A stretch of DNA of 64,000 bases from Enterococcus sp. 9E7_DIV0242 (GCF_002140975.2 NZ_CP147247.1:496001-560000), one strand, 5' to 3'; positions 43,883 through 52,267 are shown, counted from the first letter of the stretch. The notes: a model not told the origin generated them from the sequence alone. Made by a program: numbers and translations.

Positions 43883-43928
43883 GCAACTGAAAAAGGGGCC
43901 ACTGGATGATTCAAAAAGGGGCCAAAAA

Positions 43929-44660
43929 TTAGTTTAGCCATTTCTTTGTATCTTCTACACGAAAAGATGGACCACTGAGATCCAACACATGAGCCCGATG
44001 GGCCAAACGGTCCACCATTGCTGCTGTAAGCATTGGATCTTTAAAGGTTTCTTCCCAGCGATCGAAGGACAGGTTCGTCGTGATGATCATCGAGCCGGCA
44101 GTCGTTCGATTCGAGAGAAGATTAAAGAGAATCTCGCTTCCTATTTGATCAAATGACACATAACCTAATTCATCTAGAATAACTAAGTCGTATTTGCCAA
44201 ACCGGCGCTTATAAAAATTCAACTGGTTCGCACTCATGGATTCTTTTAGTTCGATGACCAAGTTAGGGATATTCGTAAAGAGGACACTTTTTCCGGAAAG
44301 ACAGGCTTCCATTCCGAGAACAGTTGCTAAATGGGTTTTCCCAACGCCAGGATTGCCCATTAAAATAAGATTCTCTTTTTGATCGATGAATCGTAATGTT
44401 TTCAACTCTTTGATTTGTTTCTTCATTTTCACTTCTAAATGACTGTCCATGTAGTCATCGAACGTCACTTTACTTGGCAATTTTGATTGACGAATCAGTG
44501 TTTGAATCCGATTGTTTTGCCGCTGTTCAATCTCTAACGTAAGCAGCTGTGTAAGAAACTCCTCAAAATTTTGATCCAGGTCGATCGCTTGCTGGAGTAA
44601 AGTGGAATAGTTTTTCTTCAGATAAGGTAATTTTAATTGCTTGGCATATGCTTCGATCAT
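43929..44660 (-). CDS. istB: IS21-family helper ATPase IstB
   Basis: A 243-residue AAA+ ATPase of the DnaC/IstB type: Walker A GNPGVGKTHLA (about residue 103), Walker B DLVILDELGY, and the sensor segments ITTNLSFDRWEE and AMVDRLAHRAHVLDL. IstB assists the IstA transposase in strand transfer and target choice. It overlaps istA by 4 nt (ATGA). Confidence 0.95.
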   Translation of the reverse strand: MIEAYAKQLKLPYLKKNYSTLLQQAIDLDQNFEEFLTQLLTLEIEQRQNNRIQTLIRQSKLPSKVTFDDYMDSHLEVKMKKQIKELKTLRFIDQKENLILMGNPGVGKTHLATVLGMEACLSGKSVLFTNIPNLVIELKESMSANQLNFYKRRFGKYDLVILDELGYVSFDQIGSEILFNLLSNRTTAGSMIITTNLSFDRWEETFKDPMLTAAMVDRLAHRAHVLDLSGPSFRVEDTKKWLN

Positions 44661-46111
44661 TTATTGGCCGCCTTTCTCACTTGGTGGATCAGATTATATT
44701 CCTGCAGTTGGTTTCTCGCTTCATTTACCGCTCGACTAGGTGGTGTTTTAGAGACCTTATGGTCTTTCAACGCTTCTTCTTCTAACTGGATGATCAATTG
44801 ATCCAAAGAGATACTTAAATGATTTTCAATAAATTGAAGAAATCTACGCGGGGTCTTTTGATAATACTGAAGAAAACAATGCCGCAACTTAGGTGTCTTC
44901 TTCAAAACAAGCGAGTGTTCCAATGACTTAGGCTTCCGTAAAAAAGTCGTTAAATAATGACGAATATCGATCGAGTATTGCTTTTCTCCCTTCTGAATAA
45001 GGTGTGTCGCGATAATCTGGCTGGAACCGACAATTTTCAGTTCATTGAGATAACGTTTCACGATGACTTTCTGACCAACCAGATAATCTGGAACGGAATA
45101 GTAGTTGCCATTCACATGGACAAAACTATATTTATCTACGGTTTGCTTTGTAGTGATACCGTAGTCATAAAATCCTCGGAGCGGCTGTAATTGTGCCTGT
45201 TCCACAGCGATCGTCGAGTCTAAGTTTAATTCAAGTATAGCTTGATCTAAATGTTTTTGGGCATGTCCAATCGATTCAAACTCATACTGTTTTGTGAACG
45301 CTTTTCGGCGTAAAACCTGCACACTTTTCTCTACGTGTCCCTTTTCATGGCCGCTGAAGGGATTGGTCACCACTGGCTCAAAGCGATAATAAAGAGCCAT
45401 TTTCACTAACTCGTCATTGAGTTCCTTCTCATGTCGGCCGACAAAGCGTTTCACTACGTTTCGCATATTGTCATAAACAACCGTAGAGTAAACACCCTGA
45501 AGCTGTTCAAAGAAACAAATATGGGCATCCAAGAAAACCTGTTGGTTGGCAGATTCATAGAGCTTTCCCCAGCGGTAACCAGAAGCTGGGCAAGAGAATA
45601 CCGCGATCGTCAATGTTCTCTTTTGTTGGTTGATCAGACATTTTACTTCACCAAAATCAAACTCGGTTCGATAACCCAATGGGTAAAGCTGCTTGATATA
45701 CGCCTCTTTTTTTGCTTGAAGTTTTTCTCGAATATATGGACGTAATGTACTCTGTCCAATATCAAACCCTTCTGATACCAACATTTCGTGAATCGCTACA
45801 GTGGTCAATCGTTGTTTATGAGGACCAAGCTGTTTGGCTTTTAATTGATCAAATGCGAGAATTTCTTCGACCCGTTGGTCGATTTCAGGTGTATATTTTC
45901 TAGGTTGCCTATTCTCTGTTTGATAAGTTGGTGGAGCCGTTAACTGCTCTTTTTTTATCGGATTGGCAGGATCTTGTTCCAATGATCGTTGTGCTGCTTG
46001 ATACTGCCGCCAGTAACGACCAACAGTTTTTCGATTGAGACCCAGTTTTTTCGCAACAGAACGTTGAGAACGGCCACCTTCCAGCAGACGAATGATTGTT
46101 AATTTATCCAT
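44657..46111 (-). CDS. istA: IS21-family transposase IstA
   Basis: A 484-residue transposase with an N-terminal HTH (IIRLLEGGRSQRSVAKKLGLNRKTVGRYWRQYQ), a DDE/rve catalytic domain (YRTEFDFGEVKCLIN, VVYDNMRNVVKRFVG, FSGHEKGHVEKSVQVLRRKAF) and a C-terminal region containing the Mu-transposase-like beta barrel. ATG 46111 lies nine bases after GGAG. It appears intact. Confidence 0.95.
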   Translation of the reverse strand: MDKLTIIRLLEGGRSQRSVAKKLGLNRKTVGRYWRQYQAAQRSLEQDPANPIKKEQLTAPPTYQTENRQPRKYTPEIDQRVEEILAFDQLKAKQLGPHKQRLTTVAIHEMLVSEGFDIGQSTLRPYIREKLQAKKEAYIKQLYPLGYRTEFDFGEVKCLINQQKRTLTIAVFSCPASGYRWGKLYESANQQVFLDAHICFFEQLQGVYSTVVYDNMRNVVKRFVGRHEKELNDELVKMALYYRFEPVVTNPFSGHEKGHVEKSVQVLRRKAFTKQYEFESIGHAQKHLDQAILELNLDSTIAVEQAQLQPLRGFYDYGITTKQTVDKYSFVHVNGNYYSVPDYLVGQKVIVKRYLNELKIVGSSQIIATHLIQKGEKQYSIDIRHYLTTFLRKPKSLEHSLVLKKTPKLRHCFLQYYQKTPRRFLQFIENHLSISLDQLIIQLEEEALKDHKVSKTPPSRAVNEARNQLQEYNLIHQVRKAANK

Positions 46112-46219
46112 AAAAGTTATCACTCCAAGACCTCCAATAAGTAAATTGATTCTTTACTTATTGTGAGTTAGTAGTGGTCCCTTTTTCAACCATCGTTTCT
46201 ATGAAAAGTGGCCCCTTTT

Positions 46220-46627
46220 TAAACTAGCATAAACATTGAAATCTTTATATTTCTGATTATTAAGCTCATATTCAAGCCCATCAACCTCATCAGTTGGATC
46301 TGAAATCTTTGCTTTTAAATATTCATCTGTAAGAACTAGTGCAAACATTGGTTTTCCTAGTTTCTGTGCTTGCCTATACTCCCACTCAGTATAACTTTGA
46401 CCAGTCTCATCTACAGAACCATATCTGCCTCCCAACAACAGCATGTATACGTCTGACTCTTCAATCCATTCTTGAATTAATTCCTTTTGAGAGTCATCAC
46501 CAGCCTGAAAAAGCTCCATTCCTGCTGGGATATCTCCAGATGATAAAATTGCTTCTACAGCTTTCTGTCTCTCTTTTTTCAAATCAGTATAAGTTGATGA
46601 AATGAATACCTGTAATTTACGCTCCAC
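46220..46627 (-). pseudogene. DUF4062 gene, N-terminal part (split by IS21-type element)
   Basis: 136 codons with the typical DUF4062 opening KLQVFISSTYTDLKKERQKAVEAIL, GMELFQAGDDSQKELIQEWIEESDVYMLLLGGRYGS and SYTEWEYRQAQKLGKPMFALVL. After codon 136 the frame runs into the IS and stops six codons later. The start is GTG after AAAGGGG. DUF4062 is a TIR-like fold found in signalling and some proposed defence proteins; the role here is unknown. Confidence 0.88.
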
Positions 46628-46704
46628 AGTCTAACCCCTTTTCTATTGTTATTCACTTTTGATTATAGCAAACTGTAGGAAATATTTCTGCTTTTAAAGG
46701 CAAA

Positions 46705-46745
46705 ATAAAAAAGCTAAAGTAATCTGCTGAAGATCACTTTGGCTT
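46705..46745 (-). terminator. terminator of the frameshifted HTH gene
   Basis: On the minus strand AGCCAAAGTGATCT pairs with AGATTACTTTAGCT around eight bases, followed by T6. Confidence 0.85.
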
Positions 46746-46819
46746 ATTCTGGTATGCTATTTCTGTTTTCCAGCTGTAATAGTACCTGCATTCAGTGATA
46801 AACAGAACTAAAATGTTGA

Positions 46820-47259
46820 TTATGCTTGATCTTTCTTTTCTTCATGTACTTCTTCTACTCTATACCCAAATGAATCTTCATCTGAGGAAAATATATTTGA
46901 ATCAAGAGTTATATTGTCTGTTTTCCTTGATAAAGCATTGCCAATTGCTTCATAAAGCTTCACTGTTTCATCAAATGACAAGTCCTTTACGTATTCCATA
47001 ATCATTTCTGTGTTAATTGTTTCAGCAGTCTTAGAAAGGCTCTGAGAGGCTTCCGAGAGCTTATCTGTACGCCCTGCTAAATAATCTGTAGGAACGTTGA
47101 ATAGGGTTGCTAACCTTATTAATCCTTCTACAGTTGGGTATGCCTGTCCAGATTCATAAGACCGTACTGCTCTATCTGTAATACCTAAATGTTTAGCAAT
47201 ATCAATCTGCCTAAATTCATTTTTTTTCTTAGTTCTTTCAGTCTCTCAGAAAATTCCAT
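46820..47259 (-). pseudogene. XRE-family repressor with a frameshift in a poly-A run
   Basis: ATG 47259, preceded by AAGGAGATG, opens MEFSERLKELRKK. A run of eight A (plus strand T at 47220-47227) then shifts the frame. In the next frame the HTH continues: RQIDIAKHLGITDRAVRSYESGQAYPTVEGLIRLATLFNVPTDYLAGRTDK and on to a 61-residue acidic tail that ends EEKKDQA. Nine A would restore a protein of about 146 residues. The cause may be a mutation, phase variation by slippage or a sequencing error. Confidence 0.82.
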
Positions 47260-47272
47260 TCAATCATCTCCT

Positions 47273-47297
47273 TGACAGGAAGTTTAATACCTGTTCA
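47273..47297. promoter_or_regulatory. dyad operator candidate beside the frameshifted repressor
   Basis: TGACAGG and CCTGTTCA form an inverted repeat separated by ten bases, between the divergent repressor and the gene at 47429. This is where an autoregulating repressor would bind. Confidence 0.5.
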
Positions 47298-47428
47298 ATA
47301 TTAAAGTAAAAGCCAGTGTTAGAGCACTGACCTTTACAACTGGTTACAGAGTTAACTGCACCAACTCAATACAGTTATTATAGCAGTTTTCTCTGTGGCT
47401 GACAATCAGACCACAGGAGGAGAAAGAA

Positions 47429-47734
47429 ATGACAAATGTAAAAACAACAATGAACACTGTAAAAATGATATTGGATTGTTACGCAGACATCACAGCTGGT
47501 GAAGCTAGGCACTGTAAAAACTCAGAAAGCCTGTTCTATAGTGATCAACTTACAGAGGTTACTACAGTTAATTTAAAAGGCTCTCAGATGCTTGTATGCA
47601 ACATGATAACAGCTAATCTGGTAAATGTTCAGTATTATAGTAATGATTGCTTAGAGGCTGAATTGGAAGCTTTCAGTACACGGAAAGATTTACTGCTCCA
47701 TGCTGTTCAGACTATAGAAATAATGACTGATTGA
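47429..47734 (+). CDS. hypothetical protein
   Basis: A 101-residue protein with no recognised domain (KMILDCYADITAGEARHCKNSE; VTTVNLKGSQMLVCNMITANLVNV). GGAGGAGAAAGAA precedes the ATG. It is divergent from the frameshifted XRE repressor and is followed by a clear terminator. Confidence 0.75.
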   Translation: MTNVKTTMNTVKMILDCYADITAGEARHCKNSESLFYSDQLTEVTTVNLKGSQMLVCNMITANLVNVQYYSNDCLEAELEAFSTRKDLLLHAVQTIEIMTD

Positions 47735-47793
47735 TAGAGCAATTATAGATACGTTGCCTCAAAATTGAGGACATCTTTTTATAGCGTAATTAA

Positions 47794-47830
47794 GGAGGGC
47801 TAACAGTGAGATGCTGTCAGTCCTCTTTTT
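47794..47830 (+). terminator. terminator of the hypothetical gene
   Basis: GAGGGCTAACAG pairs with CTGTCAGTCCTC (one G-T pair, one mismatch) around seven bases, followed by T5. Confidence 0.85.
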
Positions 47831-47882
47831 CTTCTGGACAAAAATGTCCGCCTGCAGATTTACAGACAGAAATGTCTAAAAC

Positions 47883-48434
47883 TTAATCACCTTTTAGCTC
47901 CTCAGATACTTCATTCATCCAATGTCTGGTTGCTTTTACTCCTTCATCTGGCATATCAATGTACTTAGCTATTTCAAGTAAAAGTAATTTTTCACGGTTT
48001 CCTAGCTTCATAAAATTCCCTTCACCAGTTAAGTCATTAGGTCTTTCAAAAATTAAAGTAGTATTCTCAGATAAGACATCTTCTAACTTTACATAATCAA
48101 TTTTGTTAGCATTATCTATATTCCGTCCAATCAAAGTATCTATTCCTACATTAAAAAAATCAGCAACTTTAATTATTTTCTCAATAGAAGGCATTGAGTT
48201 TTTCCACCGTCCTATAGTACCGTTACCGAATCCACATATCTTTTCAATTGTAGCTATGGTAGTATCATGCTCTTTTGCTAGTTGAAGTATTCTGTTATGA
48301 AGGTTTAATGAAGGAAGCTTCTGGGTTAACATGTCACACATTCTTCCATTAGCAATCATATACTCAGTTTTATTAGTACTCTTTAGCTTGTCATGAAGAA
48401 TCATTATTTCTTCTCTATATTTATTATAATCCAT
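47883..48434 (-). CDS. XRE-family repressor with N-terminal extension
   Basis: A 183-residue protein. The HTH (RILQLAKEHDTTIATIEKICGFGNGTIGRWKNSMPSIEKIIKVADFFNVGIDTLIGRN) starts near residue 47, after an unusual helical extension (MDYNKYREEIMILHDKLKSTNKTEY). A C-terminal region with DKREKLLLLEIAKYIDMPDE-like sequence follows the HTH. CAGGAGGACGAA precedes the ATG. It is divergent from the gene at 48720. Confidence 0.85.
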   Translation of the reverse strand: MDYNKYREEIMILHDKLKSTNKTEYMIANGRMCDMLTQKLPSLNLHNRILQLAKEHDTTIATIEKICGFGNGTIGRWKNSMPSIEKIIKVADFFNVGIDTLIGRNIDNANKIDYVKLEDVLSENTTLIFERPNDLTGEGNFMKLGNREKLLLLEIAKYIDMPDEGVKATRHWMNEVSEELKGD

Positions 48435-48468
48435 TTCGTCCTCCTGAATACGCTTTTTTTCTATTCTT

Positions 48469-48481
48469 CTATTGACAATAG
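48469..48481. promoter_or_regulatory. palindromic operator candidate
   Basis: CTATTGACAATAG is a perfect 13-bp palindrome (odd centre) 35 bp upstream of the XRE gene, followed by further TTTACGAATT-like words. It is a likely binding site of the adjacent repressor. Confidence 0.55.
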
Positions 48482-48719
48482 ATAATTTACGAATTATACT
48501 AAAATCAACAATTAATCTAATTCATAAACATTTTAGCATATTTACGATTTTTAGTAAATCAGTCCACAGCAGTATCTGCATAAAAAAAGAGCAGAAAGCT
48601 CAAAGCTCTCCACTCAATTAGATTATTACAGGTTGAAACCTGCTACAATAAACCCTAGACAAGTTTATTATAACAGAATTTCTCCTGATAATAAAATAAA
48701 TTTTTTAGGAGGTATTCAG

Positions 48720-49277
48720 ATGAATACTACAGCAAACGTCACCAGCGCACCACAGATCACCACAGGAACAGAAGGACAGTTACTCATGCCAGTTGAATTG
48801 GGCTTACAGCTAATTAGTCAGCTCCATATTATTCAACAGGTAAATGCAGAGTACTTGCAGCAAGAGTTATCTATTGAAGATATCATTGCAGAAGCAATCT
48901 CTGAACCCTACAAAGAGGCTGTTAGTGAAGTTCAGTTTCAAGAAACTCATAGACTCCCTTCAGAGGCTGTTACAGCCATTCTGTCAATTATGCAACAACT
49001 TGCATGGGTAATTGAGTATGAACCGTTTGAAGGCTATCTGAGGAACGTGGCAACACTCAGCAGCACTAATATACGTGTATCTATGTTGGAACTAAGCAAG
49101 AGCCATGTACTTGTCCAGATCAGTAATGACGGTATTATTGTACAGTGTTACAGAATCCCTATCAGCAAAGTAAGAAAAGCATTTATTTTATATCAACAGG
49201 TTACTGATAGATGGTGTGAAGCCAACCTCTTTGAACTGTTGGATCAACTGGAAATGAACAGTTACACTCAATCATAA
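48720..49277 (+). CDS. hypothetical protein at the right end of the element
   Basis: A 185-residue protein that I do not recognise. It starts MNTTANVTSAPQITTGTEGQ and contains helical segments (ELGLQLISQLHIIQQVNAEYLQ; SEAVTAILSIMQQLAWVIEYE) and a beta-rich C-terminal part (SHVLVQISNDGIIVQCYRI). TTAGGAGG lies seven bases before ATG 48720; the longer frame from 48633 is unlikely. It has its own terminator and is the last gene before attR. Confidence 0.78.
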   Translation: MNTTANVTSAPQITTGTEGQLLMPVELGLQLISQLHIIQQVNAEYLQQELSIEDIIAEAISEPYKEAVSEVQFQETHRLPSEAVTAILSIMQQLAWVIEYEPFEGYLRNVATLSSTNIRVSMLELSKSHVLVQISNDGIIVQCYRIPISKVRKAFILYQQVTDRWCEANLFELLDQLEMNSYTQS

Positions 49278-49286
49278 TATATGAAA

Positions 49287-49325
49287 AAAGAAGGCAAGCA
49301 GATAGCAACTGTAGCCTTCTTTTTT
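49287..49325 (+). terminator. terminator at the right end of the element
   Basis: AAAGAAGGC pairs with GCCTTCTTT across 18 bases, with a T run. It directly follows the last element gene. Confidence 0.82.
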
Positions 49326-49356
49326 ACTGACAAATTCCAAGTTAAAATACTGTTGT

Positions 49357-49373
49357 TATCTGTAGTCCACAGA
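49357..49373. promoter_or_regulatory. candidate integrase arm-type site (right)
   Basis: TATCTGTAGTCCACAGA resembles TATCAGTAGTCCAACAGA at 30754-30771 near the left end. Confidence 0.4.
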
Positions 49374-49464
49374 AAATATTGCTGTTAAAATTATAGTATG
49401 ATATGATGAAATCACTATAGAAACGGTAGAAGAATGTTGATATTACTGGGATGGATTGATTTTA

Positions 49465-49525
49465 CAGCATGGACAACCGATAAAATGTCTCGTTACGCAC
49501 GGATTGCATTGGGTATTCGTTAAGA
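49465..49525. repeat. attR: right copy of 61-bp direct repeat
   Basis: This copy matches 30622-30682 at 60 of 61 bases. It represents the original 3' end of the SufT-like gene and is followed by that gene's terminator. Confidence 0.95.
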
Positions 49526-49561
49526 CTAGGATAAAAATACATTCTTTCAATAAAGTGAAAA

Positions 49562-49596
49562 GATGAGCTGAGGCTATTTCCTCGCTCATCTTTTTT
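49562..49596 (+). terminator. original terminator of the SufT-like gene
   Basis: GATGAGC..GAGG pairs with CCTC..GCTCATC, then T6. It lies 36 bp after attR, separated by the element from the gene it once served. Confidence 0.88.
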
Positions 49597-49637
49597 ATTA
49601 TCAATTAAAATACCGCGATTTTTAAGATCTCCTCTTA

Positions 49638-49829
49638 TTAATAATGTTCAAAATATTTTTTGAACGAAGCAAAATCTCCTCCACGCAAATGAGTACTATA
49701 CAGCATTCCCCAGATTTCAACTTTGTCTATTTCTTTATGATCTATAACCTTATCTATTTTAATTGTTGGATGATTTTTCAACAAATACGCTTTTACTTTT
49801 TCAGCGTTTGTTCTTTCTGTTTCTCTCAT
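49638..49829 (-). CDS. hypothetical small protein
   Basis: A 63-residue protein (MRETERTNAEKVKAYLLKNH at the start, EIWGMLYSTHLRGGDFASFKK near the end). AAAGGAGG lies nine bases before ATG 49829. The open frame runs further upstream to 49913, but that part lacks a ribosome site. I do not recognise it. Confidence 0.7.
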   Translation of the reverse strand: MRETERTNAEKVKAYLLKNHPTIKIDKVIDHKEIDKVEIWGMLYSTHLRGGDFASFKKYFEHY

Positions 49830-49938
49830 TGAGTAATGCCTCCTTTGAACCGACCATTGTTCACTTATTCCTTTAAATAAAAAAACAGTAGACTTTTCTT
49901 TTGAAAAATCCACTGCGTTTCTTAGCTTTGCAACAGCA

Positions 49939-50043
49939 CTAAGCTTTCTTTTTGAATACAGCTTTCAGTAATAAAATTCCGGATATGATTGTTATTACTG
50001 CCTTTAAAAGTTGAATTTTATCAATTTTGTTTCGCTTGTTCAT
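49939..50043 (-). CDS. 34-residue single-span membrane peptide
   Basis: A short gene: MNKRNKIDKIQLLKAVITII followed by SGILLLKAVFKKKA. One hydrophobic helix is flanked by basic residues. GGAGGGATGCGTT gives a good ribosome site. It may be a small membrane regulator or a toxin-like peptide; no partner RNA is evident. Confidence 0.6.
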   Translation of the reverse strand: MNKRNKIDKIQLLKAVITIISGILLLKAVFKKKA

Positions 50044-50180
50044 AACGCATCCCTCCAGTATTTACTCTACCTTCATTTTATAGCCTGTATAAATGAAATA
50101 CTAGTAATAGGCAACTAAAAAATAGAAATTTTGCCTTTTCTTATACTACTGTCGCATTTTTATCATCAATTTATGATAAA

Positions 50181-50708
50181 CTACCCTGCCAAACCATTCA
50201 CGCGAATCTCATGATTTGATTCAATGAATACTTCAATCGAATGATAAGCAAAATAGTCTGGACGACAATTAACGTACAGAGATAAAGAAAACTTCGACAA
50301 GTCTTCTTCAAAATCAATCCCAAGACTATTAAAGAACAAACTATTGGAAAAGTCTTGCGGACTAATTGGCAGTTGCACCTGCTGTCCATCCTCCATTTCA
50401 TAGCATTCTTCCTTGCCTTCGACTTCCTGAGCGCTGCTTGCCCAGTCTTCTGCTAAGTCAAGCATGCCTCCAGTGATTAAAGCAGTAACAATTTTGTCTT
50501 TGTTATTTTCCAGCCAATCGATCTCTTTGCTGACGATTTTTACTAAGGAATGTTTCTCTTGTAGTTCTAATGTATCTAACGGTTTTTCCAGAGAAACAGA
50601 AAAAATTGTTTGCTTCCCCCATAAAATAACTGGAAATGTGTAGTAGTTTGTCAGTTGCTCTTCTTTCTCCCACTCATATAATGGTCGAACGAAAACATGA
50701 TCTTCCAT
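50181..50708 (-). CDS. DUF2262-like hypothetical protein
   Basis: A 175-residue soluble acidic protein. The C-terminal part (SLYVNCRPDYFAYHSIEVFIESNHEIRVNGLAG) resembles DUF2262 proteins of unknown function. An AAAGGAGG site precedes the ATG. The family assignment is from memory of that C-terminal pattern and is tentative. Confidence 0.75.
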   Translation of the reverse strand: MEDHVFVRPLYEWEKEEQLTNYYTFPVILWGKQTIFSVSLEKPLDTLELQEKHSLVKIVSKEIDWLENNKDKIVTALITGGMLDLAEDWASSAQEVEGKEECYEMEDGQQVQLPISPQDFSNSLFFNSLGIDFEEDLSKFSLSLYVNCRPDYFAYHSIEVFIESNHEIRVNGLAG

Positions 50709-50768
50709 TCTTTAGCCTCCTTTTTTACCGAGGTATTCTATGTTTGTCTTTTCATTTTTGAGTCTCTT

Positions 50769-51074
50769 TTACTTTTTAAACCTTGGTGAAAAGTTTGTGT
50801 AAACGAGCAAAAATCCTGTTGGAATTATAATCAGCCAGCCGAACAAATCATTGATTATCGGAACCCAAATCAGTAAAATACTAAGGAGCGATACATATAA
50901 TAGGAGGATTCCTACAGCACGACCAAGGGCTTCCCCATTTACCGAGCGGCGCTTTTCAGCTCCCATTGTGTTATAGCCAGCTATTAACATCAACCATTTC
51001 CCCCTAAGTAGTTGAATCCCAAAAATTATCATTATTAGAGCAACACCTAACTGCACCGTCAAATCACTGTTCAT
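50769..51074 (-). CDS. DUF3784-like small membrane protein
   Basis: A 101-residue protein with three hydrophobic helices and the segment LIAGYNTMGAEKRRSVNGEALGRAVG, typical of DUF3784 proteins. Function is unknown. It has a good AGGAGG-type site and is divergent from the lipoprotein at 51223. Confidence 0.82.
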   Translation of the reverse strand: MNSDLTVQLGVALIMIIFGIQLLRGKWLMLIAGYNTMGAEKRRSVNGEALGRAVGILLLYVSLLSILLIWVPIINDLFGWLIIIPTGFLLVYTNFSPRFKK

Positions 51075-51222
51075 CTCTTCAACCTCCTTTATTAACTACT
51101 AAAATTATAGCACAAAGCAACCAAAGGAGAATTCGTTTTCATCCATTTGAAAATAACATTTACCGAAATGAAGATCAATGGTATGGTTAACTGAAAAGGT
51201 TGCATAAAAAAGGAGGATTCAC

Positions 51223-51639
51223 ATGAAACAATTTATAGTCTGCGTCACCCTATTACTCTTACTATCAGGTTGTTCCAATTTCGACACTACGGAAAACAAG
51301 GAGACACCAGTAACCGCATCAACCAGTCATCATATTGAGCCAGATACAGGTGTTGAATTTGAATTTGTTCCAGACAAACAACTGCTTAAAATCGCGAACA
51401 ACTCAAAGAAATTAGTGACTATCAATAGATCTGAAACAGCGTTTTTTAAGAAAGAAGGAACAAACTGGATCGGAGAAGTCGGGGGCCGCGGTGCAATTTT
51501 TATGACCCAAAATCTTCTGCCAGGAGAAACCTCCGAAGATATGTTTCAAGTGCCTTTTGATACGGGAACAATCAAAGGGGTTTTTAGCTATAGTATCGAT
51601 CAAGAAGAGTACACTAAAGAAATTGTTTTTGAGAAATAA
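51223..51639 (+). CDS. lipoprotein of unknown function
   Basis: A 138-residue protein with a lipoprotein signal (MKQFIVCVTLLLLLSGCSNF; lipobox Cys17). The mature part is beta-rich (VEFEFVPDKQLLKIANNSKK...GVFSYSIDQEEYTKEIVFEK) and may be an immunoglobulin-like or BsuPI-type domain. It should be anchored to the outer face of the membrane. AAAAGGAGG precedes the ATG. Confidence 0.82.
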   Translation: MKQFIVCVTLLLLLSGCSNFDTTENKETPVTASTSHHIEPDTGVEFEFVPDKQLLKIANNSKKLVTINRSETAFFKKEGTNWIGEVGGRGAIFMTQNLLPGETSEDMFQVPFDTGTIKGVFSYSIDQEEYTKEIVFEK

Positions 51640-51695
51640 CTCCTCTTCCGATTCGCTTTGAACAATTCTGCTCATTCAACTGCTCTTACTTATTA

Positions 51696-51932
51696 CTATG
51701 ATTTTTGTTTATTCACTAATCGCTCGTTTCCTCGTTTGAAATTTCCCGTTACTTTTGCTAAAAGTAATTGGTTTTCTTCATTTGTACCAACGAGCAATTT
51801 TTCTACTAATTTTTGTGCTTTCTTTCCCTTAACAATCATTATTTGCTTATTATAATAAAAAATAAGAAGCTTGTTATCTTTGCCTTGTTTAAATGTAAAT
51901 GCTTCGTCTTCAACTAATTTATCTAGTCCCAA
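51696..51932 (-). CDS. hypothetical small protein with TTG start
   Basis: A 78-residue basic protein (LDKLVEDEAFTFKQGKDNKL; FYYNKQIMIVKGKKAQKLVEKLL). The start is TTG with AGGAGGAG eight bases upstream. It has no recognised domain. Confidence 0.68.
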   Translation of the reverse strand: MGLDKLVEDEAFTFKQGKDNKLLIFYYNKQIMIVKGKKAQKLVEKLLVGTNEENQLLLAKVTGNFKRGNERLVNKQKS

Positions 51933-52015
51933 CTTTTCTCCTCCTAAAGATGTTACTTAAAGACCTATACATCACCAGAACCGGAGCACACCCCTCTTAG
52001 CTTTCCGGACATCCT

Positions 52016-52267
52016 TTAATGAAACCAGTATTTTTCCATTTGTTGTAAGAGGTTTTGGGTAATTGGATAACCAGAGCTTTCGCCAAGAACTGCATCTATA
52101 CCACAAAACGGACAGAGTGCCGGTCCTGTTTTATCAGATATCCACTGCGTTATTTCACGTGGATGAACTATTTTAAGACAGTGAAAACAGCCACAGGTAG
52201 AATCCTTTTCCAGTGTATTTTTATGGTTTGATGTGGATTTATGAGCAGCTATATAATCTGGTAGCAA
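52016..52267 (-). CDS. small zinc-ribbon protein
   Basis: An 83-residue protein with four likely metal-binding cysteines in two pairs (CFHC at about residues 27-30 and CPFC at 53-56), a typical cytoplasmic zinc-ribbon spacing. The start is TTG after AGGAGG. Members of this small family are uncharacterised. Confidence 0.75.
   Translation of the reverse strand: MLPDYIAAHKSTSNHKNTLEKDSTCGCFHCLKIVHPREITQWISDKTGPALCPFCGIDAVLGESSGYPITQNLLQQMEKYWFH

Larger units (their letters stand above)
43883..46219. mobile_element. IS21-family insertion sequence
   Basis: A 2,337-bp element between 5-bp duplications, containing istA and istB in overlapping order. AAAAAGGGGCC-type repeats occur at both ends (43890 and 43912; minus strand at 46206-46219 and an AAAAAGGGACC near 46180), as is usual for the multiple terminal repeats of IS21. 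The exact outer bases are inferred from the frame restoration of the target gene. Confidence 0.88.
30622..49525. mobile_element. integrated phage/satellite-like genetic element in the SufT-like gene
   Basis: The unit between the two 61-bp repeats is 18,843 bp (repeat to repeat). It has an integrase just inside the left end, two small toxin-like peptides, a truncated capsid gene, a terS-like gene, several HTH regulators, and no recognisable portal, large terminase, tail, lysis, relaxase or replication initiator gene. Two transposons have inserted. It looks like a decayed prophage or a phage-inducible-island-like satellite. Mobility today is doubtful without a helper. Confidence 0.9.
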
